From the NCBI GenBank assembly GCA_964523735.1, contig CAZFYZ010000076.1, positions 1 to 17,761 on the forward strand: DNA of 17,761 nt, in the 5' to 3' direction. Source of the DNA: CAZFYZ01 sp964523735 (GTDB lineage Bacteria > Armatimonadota > UBA5829). Below the pieces are notes generated by a model. That model did not search any database. It saw only the letters and a list, made by a program, of their open reading frames with translations, and had not been told where the DNA came from. The stretch's first letter is position 1; each line of letters opens with the position of its first letter. The position numbers and the translations under genes are program-made. Positions 1-5,780 of the stretch are shown here, one piece after another.

Positions 1-288
1 GTTCGGGATCATCAGCAGGAGGCCTTGGGAGGCCGTGAACGTGGTCGTCAGGGCGCCGGTTGCTAGCGCTCCGTGGACAGCGCCTGACGCGCCGCCTTCG
101 CTCTGCATCTCAGTAACCGAGGGGATCGTGCCCCAGATGTTCTTCTCGCCGCGGGCGGTCTTCTCGTCGCAGTACTCGCCCATGGTCGAACTCGGCGTAA
201 TAGGATATATTGCGATAACTTCGTTTGTGGCGTGGGCTACGTGCGCAACCGCCGCGTTGCCATCGAAGCCCTCCATTCGTCGTGCCAT
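1..288 (-). CDS. nifJ: Pyruvate:ferredoxin (flavodoxin) oxidoreductase, N-terminal 96 residues, runs off the window
   Basis: The gene begins at ATG 288 and continues past base 1, so only the first 96 residues are visible. They begin MARRMEGFDGNAAVAHVAHA and carry the family's N-terminal motif YPITPSSTMGE at about residues 29-39, then SEGGASGAVHGAL and TTTFTASQGLLLMIPN, which match domain I of homodimeric PFOR/NifJ enzymes. The family oxidatively decarboxylates pyruvate to acetyl-CoA and CO2 with thiamine diphosphate and Fe-S clusters, reducing ferredoxin or flavodoxin in the cytoplasm. A strong Shine-Dalgarno, AAGGAGA, lies just upstream and fixes the start. recR is upstream on the same strand with a heptamer-repeat hairpin between them, and a ferredoxin gene, a possible electron acceptor, lies beyond recR. 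Other 2-oxoacid:ferredoxin oxidoreductases share this motif, but the unbroken start and SQGLLLMIPN favour NifJ. Confidence 0.9.
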   Translation of the reverse strand, partial: MARRMEGFDGNAAVAHVAHATNEVIAIYPITPSSTMGEYCDEKTARGEKNIWGTIPSVTEMQSEGGASGAVHGALATGALTTTFTASQGLLLMIPN

Positions 289-299
289 TGTCTCTCCTT

Positions 300-365
300 G
301 TTGAGAGTTGAGTGTTGAGAGTTGAGAGTTGAGCGTTACTCAACATTCAACTTTCAACACCCAAC
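300..365 (-). repeat. Opposed heptamer repeat arrays forming a long hairpin between recR and nifJ
   Basis: On the plus strand, five tandem heptamers of the form GTTGAGN (300-334) are followed by a 3-base spacer (335-337) and four heptamers NNTCAAC/ACCCAAC (338-365). The units are contiguous and in register. The two arms are complementary, so a transcript could fold into a stem of about 28 base pairs with a few G-U pairs and mismatches. On the coding (minus) strand the array starts 7 bases after the recR stop and ends directly against the nifJ ribosome binding site. It could stop or process the recR transcript, or influence nifJ translation; the sequence alone does not decide. Confidence 0.85.
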
Positions 366-372
366 TAGTCGA

Positions 373-966
373 TTACATTTCCCTGCGCCATTGGAGCGCC
401 TGGATAAGCGTCGCCTGATCGGCGTAGTCCATGTCGGAGCCCACGGGCATGCCGTGAGCAATTCGAGTAGCCTTTATCCCGAGTGGCTTCAGCAGGCCAG
501 CGATATACATCGCGGTCGTGTCGCCCTCGATAGTTGGGTTAGTGGCCAGTATGACTTCCGTGACGCCTTCACCGACTCGAGCCAGAAGCTCGCGGATGCG
601 AAGGTCCTCCGGGTTAACGCCGTCCATCGGCGAGATGACTCCGCCCAGGACGTGATAAAGCCCCCGGAACTCGCTGGTCTTCTCCATCGCAACAACGTCC
701 CTCGGCTCGGCGACAACGCAGAGCACAGAACGGTCGCGACGGGCATCGGAGCATATCTCGCAGCGTTCCTGATCGGTGAAGTTGTAGCAGACAGGGCAGA
801 GCTTGATCAGGTCCTTTACGTTGACCACTGCCTCGGCGAGCGCGTGCGCATCCTCTTCGGATATCCGTAGGACGTGAAACGCAAGCCTCTGCGCGGATTT
901 CGGACCGATACCCGGCAGTTTCTCGAACTCGGCAACAAGCCTTGCTAGTGGTTTGGCGTAGTGCAC
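373..966 (-). CDS. recR: Recombination mediator protein RecR
   Basis: RecR acts with RecF and RecO to load RecA at single-stranded gaps in the RecFOR repair pathway. The 197-residue product from GTG 966 has the full family layout: a helix-hairpin-helix with KLPGIGPKSAQRLA (about 16-29), a four-cysteine zinc site (C57, C60, C69, C72; LCPVCYN...CEIC), and a Toprim domain from about residue 80 (VLCVVAEPRDV, then GVISPMDGVNPEDL), ending IQALQWRREM. An in-frame ATG at 1026 would add 20 residues that lack family resemblance. The GTG has AGGA seven bases upstream and gives the usual RecR length and start (HYAKPLARL). It is not next to dnaX/ybaB as in many bacteria; the neighbours are a ferredoxin gene upstream and nifJ downstream. 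Confidence 0.95.
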   Translation of the reverse strand: MHYAKPLARLVAEFEKLPGIGPKSAQRLAFHVLRISEEDAHALAEAVVNVKDLIKLCPVCYNFTDQERCEICSDARRDRSVLCVVAEPRDVVAMEKTSEFRGLYHVLGGVISPMDGVNPEDLRIRELLARVGEGVTEVILATNPTIEGDTTAMYIAGLLKPLGIKATRIAHGMPVGSDMDYADQATLIQALQWRREM

Positions 967-1034
967 CCTGTCATCCTGGGACCCGTTCGATGCCTCTATG
1001 CTGGCTCGAATGGGGTCCGTACACACAAATAACT

Positions 1035-1085
1035 GGCGGGCAGAAGGCGCCCGCCATGGAGAACAACCGCGCGCTGACCGCGCGG
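1035..1085 (-). promoter_or_regulatory. Two tandem hairpins in the recR leader
   Basis: Two perfect 7-bp stems lie between the predicted recR promoter and its start. One is CCGCGCG / CGCGCGG (1067-1073 with 1079-1085, loop 5). The other is GGCGGGC / GCCCGCC (1035-1041 with 1049-1055, loop 7). On the minus strand the second is followed by a moderately T-rich stretch, so it could act as a weak attenuator or as an mRNA-stabilising leader. Confidence 0.5.
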
Positions 1086-1102
1086 ACTATATTCGCCTAG
1101 AT

Positions 1103-1111
1103 ATTATAGCA
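1103..1111 (-). promoter_or_regulatory. Extended -10 promoter element for recR
   Basis: The minus strand reads TGCTATAAT, a perfect TATAAT with the TGn extension typical of extended -10 sigma70 promoters. No good -35 hexamer is present at 16-18 bases. Transcription would start near 1096, about 130 bases before the recR GTG, so the transcript would carry the two hairpins described separately. Confidence 0.5.
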
Positions 1112-1177
1112 AATCGGGAGGATCAGGGGAAGGCCTGGACGCCTGTCAGGAGACAAACGCATCCAGAGTCAAACCAG

Positions 1178-1250
1178 GGGATATGCTGCGGCGCTTCGGA
1201 ATGAGCCAGACCTTGAGCCCGGCAGAAATCGGCTTGCGGCAGCATATCCC
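1178..1250. repeat. Perfect 12-base inverted repeat with a 49-base centre
   Basis: GGGATATGCTGC (1178-1189) and its exact reverse complement GCAGCATATCCC (1239-1250) enclose 49 bases. It lies just downstream of the ferredoxin stop on the minus strand and upstream of the recR promoter. It could be the base of a long terminator or RNA structure, or the ends of a very small mobile repeat. No coding capacity is seen inside. Confidence 0.6.
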
Positions 1251-1273
1251 GGCCTGTTCCCTTGCGGGAGCAA

Positions 1274-1444
1274 CTACTCAGAAATCGCCTGGCTGGGGCA
1301 AGCCTCGATGCAGGTGCCGCAGTCTATGCAGGTGTCTTCGTCAACTATCGCGAGGTTGTCCTCGATCTTGATAGCTTCAACCGGGCAGGCATCCTTGCAG
1401 GGCCCGCAGCCGGCGCACTTGTCTTTGTCAATCTTCACTGCCAT
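1274..1444 (-). CDS. Small 2[4Fe-4S] bacterial-type ferredoxin
   Basis: A 56-residue electron carrier. Two CxxCxxCxxxCP motifs are complete: CAGCGPCKDACP near residues 10-21 and CIDCGTCIEACP near residues 40-51, with internal pseudo-symmetry typical of clostridial-type ferredoxins. The start at ATG 1444 (MAVKIDKDKC) gives the normal family length and has GGAGGAAA upstream, at rather long spacing. Longer in-frame starts back to 1585 add residues unlike any ferredoxin. It is soluble and cytoplasmic, carrying low-potential electrons. nifJ, about 1 kb downstream on the same strand beyond recR, encodes an enzyme whose usual acceptor is such a ferredoxin, so a functional partnership is reasonable but inferred. 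Confidence 0.93.
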   Translation of the reverse strand: MAVKIDKDKCAGCGPCKDACPVEAIKIEDNLAIVDEDTCIDCGTCIEACPSQAISE

Positions 1445-1560
1445 TGGTTCTTGAGTTTCCTCCAGGTTGTCATTTCGATGGAGCTGTGGCCCCATGCTAT
1501 GAAATACTTCTCCGGCAGGCGCAAGAGTTCCTTTCGCTCCCCCGCCAACAGGCTCCGAAT

Positions 1561-1641
1561 CTAGAGTCTCTGCATGTCGCCACAAATATTGTGTGAATCC
1601 TGAGCCAGAGGCGGAATAACTCTAGTGGCACAAACAACCAT
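1561..1641 (-). CDS. Possible 26-residue small ORF or leader peptide upstream of the ferredoxin
   Basis: ATG 1641 is preceded by one of the best Shine-Dalgarno sequences in the window (GGAAGGAGGAAAAG directly before the ATG) and opens 26 codons, starting MVVCATRVIPPL and ending GDMQRL, with cysteines at 4 and 20. I recognise no family. The stop is TAG at 1561-1563. The same frame then stays open for 41 codons and ends by overlapping the ferredoxin start. It may be a leader peptide, a gene broken by a nonsense change, or chance; the ribosome binding site is the only solid evidence. Confidence 0.35.
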   Translation of the reverse strand: MVVCATRVIPPLAQDSHNICGDMQRL

Positions 1642-1660
1642 CTTTTCCTCCTTCCCTCCG

Positions 1661-1680
1661 GGCTTCGCAGATGCGAAGCC
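1661..1680. terminator. Hairpin with adjacent T/A tract between the rhamnosidase and ferredoxin genes
   Basis: GGCTTCGC-AGAT-GCGAAGCC is a perfect 8-bp stem (9 bp if the loop closes). It is followed on the plus strand by TGCTTTTTGT, the form of an intrinsic terminator for plus-strand transcription. On the minus strand, where the flanking genes lie, the tract is AAAAA before the stem, so terminator function in that direction is unsupported. It ends about 35 bases below the rhamnosidase stop. Confidence 0.45.
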
Positions 1681-1715
1681 TGCTTTTTGTACAAGGGTCT
1701 GGAGGAAGCAGCCTG

Positions 1716-4700
1716 CTACTCAGCCTCCTTCAACTCGAATAGGTAGTGGCCCGACCCGACTTCAAAGGCGAGCCACTGCTCCGCATGCTTACCACTATTG
1801 ATCCCGTCGCGGGGCAGAAACTTGCCGCCGCGCCAGACCGGCTTGCCGCTTTCCGTGATAGTCGCCTCTTGCTTGCCAAGGGTGGGCACGAATACCGTGG
1901 CGGAGGAGTTGGCGGGAACAGTTACCTTGAGCCTGATGCCCTTCGCAGTGAGCTTCCAGTCCGACTCGACCACGCCTCTCACGGTCTCTATCTTGGCACT
2001 CGCCCACTTCAAGTCACCCAGAACATGGGGTTTGACGTCAAAGTGCTCCCAGCCCGGGCGCCCCTGATCCGGGGACAACCCCGCAAGCGCTTCATAGAAC
2101 CATCCGCTCAGGAATGCTTGCGCTGGGTGATTGAGCGAGACCCACACCCCCCAGTCCACGCGCAGTCGCCAATACTCCCATATAGTGGTCCCGCCGTTCT
2201 CGGTCATGAAGCCCCACCCTGGAGCATCCTTTCGCGTGGCAACCGTGTACGCTGTGTCCGCCCGGCCGCCGTCAGTCAGAGCGGCCATCAGATAAGACGT
2301 GCCGGCAACCCCGGTGCTCAGGTGCCCACCGCGCTTTTCTACGTCCTTGACGACGTTTGCAAGCACGGCCTGCCGCCGATCATCCGGAACAATGCCGAAC
2401 GCCAGTGGCAGTGAGTTCGATAGCTGGCTGCCGCTGCCGTAGTTGGAGGTCTTGGGGTCCAGGAACTTCGCGTTGAAGGCACCTACGATCTTCTGGTGCA
2501 GTTCCATGTACAAACGCGCATCCTCCTGCTTCGCTAGCTCACCCGCGACCAACGACAGGAGCTCGGCAGTGCGCGCGTAGGCCGCTGTGGACATGAGATC
2601 GCCAGGGGTCGGATCGTACGCCAGCCAGTCACCGTACGCATTGCGCGTGACAATGGATCCTTCGCCTGCCTCACGGCGCAGCATCTCGACGTACTTCCTG
2701 ACGTCATCATAGTGCTCTGCCAGAAGCCCCTTGTCGCCTGTGTGCACGTATGTTCTCCAGAGAATCAGTGGGTACGCGAGCGCCCACATCGGGTCCGGAC
2801 GTGAATAGACCTCATCCGGCGCACAGGACGGGATGCCGCCATCGTCTGCCTGAACGTCCTGGATGTCGCGCAGGAATTTGTTGTAAGCTGGCGGCATGTC
2901 GAAGCTGTAGAGCATTGCATACGATGACACGTGCGCATCCCCCAACCAGCCCCCACGCTCATCCCGCTGTGGGCAGTCCGTGGGAATCGAGTGGAAGTTG
3001 TCACGCTGGGTCCAGAGGCAGGCGTCGTAGATCCGGTTGAGCAGATCGTTGGAGCACGAGAAGCTGCCGCGTCGATCAAACGCGGTGTGGACTACCTTGG
3101 CTTCGATCGACTCCAGAGTCGGCGTCCCCGGGAACCCCGTTACCTCCACATAGCGGAAGCCGTGATACACGAACCGGGGCTCAAGGACCTCGGTCCCCTG
3201 CCCCTTCAGTGTGAAAATGTCTGCCTGGGGCAGCGGACCGGGGTTGTCGACTGGACCGAGGTTGTCAACGTTGATGGTTCCGTCAGGGAATAGGGACTCG
3301 GCGTGGCGGAGCCTGATGGAGGTACCGGCCTCGCCCTGAGCGCTAAGTCTGCACCACCCAGCGATGTTCTGGCCAAAGTCGTATACCCAGACCCCATTCT
3401 TGGGGGACGTGACGCTCTTCGGCTTCAGGGTTTCGATGACCTTGATCGGCTGGATGGTCTGGGCCCGGAGTTGTGACGTCGGGCTTTCTGCGACCGCGAC
3501 GGGTTTCCAAGAGGAGTCGTTGAAGCCCGGTTCACTCCAGCCTGGCTGCTCCAGGCGTGCATCGTAGGTCTCACCGCCGAAGACCCAGCAGTCAGTGATT
3601 GGGCACTGGCCAGACCTCCAGGACTGGTCTGTCGTAATCACTGCACGAGTCCCATCCGTATACGTGACCTCGACTTGGGCGAGCAGCGTCAGGCTCTTGT
3701 CCCACCACCAGCCCTGGCCGAGCATCGCCCCGACGCAGTTCGGCCCACGTTTGAGCAGCTTGGTGACATCGTAGACGCTGTAATAGACACGCTTCCCATA
3801 GGTCGTTCGCGCGGGGTCCAGGACCCGGTCCCCAACGCGCTTTCCGTTAATCCACAGCTCATAATAGCCGAGGCCGGTGACGTAAGCGCGTGCCTGCCTG
3901 ACTGGATTCTCCAGATCGAACTCACGGCGGAGCATGGCCGTAGTGGCAAACACCTGGGATACCCTCTTGCCGTCAGTGAGTCGGCTCAAGCCCCAGCCGT
4001 TCTCTTCGACGCTGTCGAGCGCACTGGCTTTGGTGCCGTGGGCTATATTTGAGCCCTGCGTATCCCGCACCTCAAGCTCCGCCAGCGCGAATGCGGGCGA
4101 TGATCGCTCTACACCCCCGAGCATTGTTGCCGTGACACGCACGTACCGGGCTGTCTGATCTCCAACGTCAATGACTATGGGCTCGGAGGTCCCAGCCAGT
4201 TGGTCAGTGTTGCCACGATCCGCCAGGACCCGAGATTTCGCGAATTCAGGTTCGTCGGACGCCTCTATCCTGTAATGAATAGGTAAACAGTAACTTTCGG
4301 TCAGCACCTTGGGAACGGTTGGCGCAGTCGGGAATCGCACCGCCTTGGCAGGATAGAGGGCGACGGAACTGAACTTCCTCGCTGCACCAAGATCAACTTG
4401 AACCCACTTCTCAGTATCAGGCCTACCCTCAGGCTTCGACTGATAGCCTTTCCCCTCTGCGGCTTCCCCGCTTATCCAGTCAGCAGTCCAGTCCGCAGGT
4501 TCCAGTAATGCCATTTCGAATCGAGCAGGCTGGCTGAAGTCTCCCGCCGCGCCGTTCTCGTCCCACACGTGGACCCGCCAGAAGTACTCCCGACGACTGG
4601 CGAGTTGCTTACCGGCATAGCGAATCCCGACGCAGTTCGACGAGTCGACTTTGCCGCTGTCCCACATATCAGGCTTGCCCGCCGAGAGAAGCTTCGTGTT

Positions 4701-4850
4701 CGTGGCGACTTGGATGCGATAGGCGCTCTGGCGGGCGCCTCTGCGATTCGACTCTATCCGCCACGAGAAACGCGGGTTTGGCTCATCAATCCCCAGAGGA
4801 CTGGCGAGGTACTCGGTCAACAAGTGTTCGGCGCTGACAGCGGGCTTTTC
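1716..4850 (-). CDS. Alpha-L-rhamnosidase, GH78 family, N terminus cut by assembly gap
   Basis: The frame runs from the gap at 4851 to TAG at 1716, over 1,040 residues. It hydrolyses terminal alpha-L-rhamnose from plant or microbial glycans or glycosides. Order (numbered from codon 4823): an N-terminal Ig-like domain with LASPLGIDEPNPRFSW, typical of GH78; a probable inserted F5/8-type-C (discoidin/CBM32-like) domain at about 135-255 (WVQVDLGAARKF, ARYVRV); the rhamnosidase N domain (RREFDLENPVRQARAYVTGLG); the (alpha/alpha)6 catalytic domain with DCPQRDERGGWLGDA near 619, which holds the conserved acidic residues, and ENGGTTIWEYW near 878; and a C-terminal beta-sandwich. Upstream of 4823 the frame still reads EKPAVSAEHL into the Ns, so the real start is hidden. 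A signal-peptide-like ORF lies just beyond the gap, suggesting export. Confidence 0.93.
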   Translation of the reverse strand, partial: EKPAVSAEHLLTEYLASPLGIDEPNPRFSWRIESNRRGARQSAYRIQVATNTKLLSAGKPDMWDSGKVDSSNCVGIRYAGKQLASRREYFWRVHVWDENGAAGDFSQPARFEMALLEPADWTADWISGEAAEGKGYQSKPEGRPDTEKWVQVDLGAARKFSSVALYPAKAVRFPTAPTVPKVLTESYCLPIHYRIEASDEPEFAKSRVLADRGNTDQLAGTSEPIVIDVGDQTARYVRVTATMLGGVERSSPAFALAELEVRDTQGSNIAHGTKASALDSVEENGWGLSRLTDGKRVSQVFATTAMLRREFDLENPVRQARAYVTGLGYYELWINGKRVGDRVLDPARTTYGKRVYYSVYDVTKLLKRGPNCVGAMLGQGWWWDKSLTLLAQVEVTYTDGTRAVITTDQSWRSGQCPITDCWVFGGETYDARLEQPGWSEPGFNDSSWKPVAVAESPTSQLRAQTIQPIKVIETLKPKSVTSPKNGVWVYDFGQNIAGWCRLSAQGEAGTSIRLRHAESLFPDGTINVDNLGPVDNPGPLPQADIFTLKGQGTEVLEPRFVYHGFRYVEVTGFPGTPTLESIEAKVVHTAFDRRGSFSCSNDLLNRIYDACLWTQRDNFHSIPTDCPQRDERGGWLGDAHVSSYAMLYSFDMPPAYNKFLRDIQDVQADDGGIPSCAPDEVYSRPDPMWALAYPLILWRTYVHTGDKGLLAEHYDDVRKYVEMLRREAGEGSIVTRNAYGDWLAYDPTPGDLMSTAAYARTAELLSLVAGELAKQEDARLYMELHQKIVGAFNAKFLDPKTSNYGSGSQLSNSLPLAFGIVPDDRRQAVLANVVKDVEKRGGHLSTGVAGTSYLMAALTDGGRADTAYTVATRKDAPGWGFMTENGGTTIWEYWRLRVDWGVWVSLNHPAQAFLSGWFYEALAGLSPDQGRPGWEHFDVKPHVLGDLKWASAKIETVRGVVESDWKLTAKGIRLKVTVPANSSATVFVPTLGKQEATITESGKPVWRGGKFLPRDGINSGKHAEQWLAFEVGSGHYLFELKEAE

Positions 4851-4860
4851 NNNNNNNNNN
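4851..4860. other. Assembly gap (10 Ns) in the 5' end of the rhamnosidase gene
   Basis: Ten Ns interrupt the N-terminal region of the GH78 gene. Runs of exactly this length also occur at 6999, 10032 and 14195, so the length is probably a fixed scaffold placeholder. Confidence 0.9.
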
Positions 4861-4874
4861 AGTTATCAGCAGCC

Positions 4875-4949
4875 TTATGAGGTGAAGCGGGCTGCCACGG
4901 ATCCAGCCACCATCGGTAGCACAAGCAGATTCAGGAAGATGGCGCTCAT
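4875..4949 (-). CDS. Signal-peptide-like 24-residue ORF, probably the detached start of the rhamnosidase
   Basis: ATG 4949, with GGAG upstream (TTGGAGTATGTTGAT before the ATG), encodes MSAIFLNLLVLPMVAGSVAA, a hydrophobic stretch with small residues at its end, then RFTS and TAA, followed by the gap and the rhamnosidase frame. A one-base shift after the AA would give a tail that stays open into the gap, so an assembly error near the gap could have split a secreted rhamnosidase from its signal peptide. The visible evidence is hydrophobicity, position and the ribosome binding site; the link is inference. It could also be chance. Confidence 0.35.
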   Translation of the reverse strand: MSAIFLNLLVLPMVAGSVAARFTS

Positions 4950-5041
4950 ATCAACATACTCCAACTCGTAGTGCGGGTTCCACACAGGAGTTTGATCTGC
5001 AATGAGCCTTATCCTGCACTCTGTTCTCAGTGGACGAATTC

Positions 5042-5070
5042 TTGACTCCACCCAGGGCGAATGCTATACT
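5042..5070 (+). promoter_or_regulatory. Sigma70-type promoter upstream of accB
   Basis: TTGACT (5042-5047) and TATACT (5065-5070) are separated by exactly 17 bases and each differs from consensus by one base. It is the best promoter match I found in the window. Transcription would start near 5077, leaving a leader of about 130 bases before accB. The downstream plus-strand genes through tilS are closely spaced, so this may drive the whole set. Confidence 0.7.
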
Positions 5071-5120
5071 ACCTCTGGCTGCAAAGGCGGCATCCGTCGA
5101 CAGGCTCAGGATGATGATGC

Positions 5121-5148
5121 AGAAGGGCGGAGTATGATCCGTCCTTCT
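5121..5148 (+). promoter_or_regulatory. Leader hairpin with short T-run before accB (possible attenuator)
   Basis: AGAAGGGCGGA (5121-5131) pairs with TCCGTCCTTCT (5138-5148) over 11 positions with one G-U pair and a 6-base loop, followed by GTTTTCG. The position between the promoter and accB suits an attenuator or leader terminator; the T-run is short, so termination would be partial. A common short motif, TCGACAGGCTCAGGATGA, lies directly upstream at 5097-5114. Confidence 0.5.
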
Positions 5149-5209
5149 GTTTTCGCATGTCTGGCTGCGAGCGCGGAATATGCAGTCCTAAGGCAAGGGT
5201 GGGATCAGT

Positions 5210-5692
5210 TTGGCAAAGCTGAACATCGATGTAGCACAGGTCAAGAAGCTAGTCGAGCTCGTGGAGGCGCACCATCTTCAGGAGCTGACGGTTGAGGAAG
5301 CGGACCTTTCTGTCACGGTAAAGGGGCCGTCCGCTGCGCCGGTTGTGGTTCAGCAGGAGTTCCAGGCCGTGGCGCCGGCTGTGGTCGAGCAGCTTCCAGT
5401 GGCGCCCATTGAAGCCGCCGAACCGCCGTTGGAGCAGTTCGAGGGCAACATCGTCGATATCGTCGCGCCGCTCGTGGGCGTGTTCTATCGGGCGCCCTCT
5501 CCCGACGCCGCTGCTTTCGTTGAGGTTGGGGAAGTGATCGAGGTCGGCTCTGAGGTTGGACTCATCGAAGCCATGAAGGTCTTCAGCCCCATTCCCAGCG
5601 AGATCGCCGGCGAAGTCGTCGCCATCCCGGGAGAGAACGGCAAACTCGTCAAGCAGGGCGAAGTGCTGGTGCGGGTTAGAGTTGCCGAGTGA
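5210..5692 (+). CDS. accB: Biotin carboxyl carrier protein of acetyl-CoA carboxylase
   Basis: The 160-residue product carries the biotin prosthetic group that shuttles carboxylate between biotin carboxylase and carboxyltransferase in malonyl-CoA synthesis, the first step of fatty acid synthesis in the cytoplasm. The N-terminal helix (VKKLVELVEAHHLQELTVEE) and beta segment are typical of AccB. An Ala/Pro/Val-rich flexible linker runs from about 40 to 75, and the biotinyl domain from about 80. The biotin-accepting lysine is K123 in EAMKVF, with phenylalanine where many relatives have MNE. The start is TTG 5210; AAGGGTGGGA lies just upstream and no better start fits the family N terminus. accC, its usual neighbour, is absent; hom follows after 88 bases. 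Confidence 0.93.
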   Translation: MAKLNIDVAQVKKLVELVEAHHLQELTVEEADLSVTVKGPSAAPVVVQQEFQAVAPAVVEQLPVAPIEAAEPPLEQFEGNIVDIVAPLVGVFYRAPSPDAAAFVEVGEVIEVGSEVGLIEAMKVFSPIPSEIAGEVVAIPGENGKLVKQGEVLVRVRVAE

Positions 5693-5731
5693 CCAATTGT
5701 CGAGCAACGCATCTACCTAAGTGACTGCCGG

Positions 5732-5766
5732 TCGGACTTCGGACCCCTGATTTCTGACCTCTGTTT
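5732..5766 (+). repeat. Heptamer repeat array before hom
   Basis: Five contiguous 7-base units, TCGGACT, TCGGACC, CCTGATT, TCTGACC and TCTGTTT, fill the accB-hom interval and end at the hom ribosome binding site (GCGGGAG). The units share a C.GA core and may continue less clearly to 5718. It is one of five such arrays in the window, each between two genes and next to or overlapping the next gene's ribosome binding site. Confidence 0.7.
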
Positions 5767-5780
5767 TGCGGGAGATCCAC

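Noticed and set aside
1445..1585. A longer ferredoxin with a 47-residue N-terminal extension
   Set aside because: The extension has no ferredoxin similarity and the 56-residue form has the normal length.
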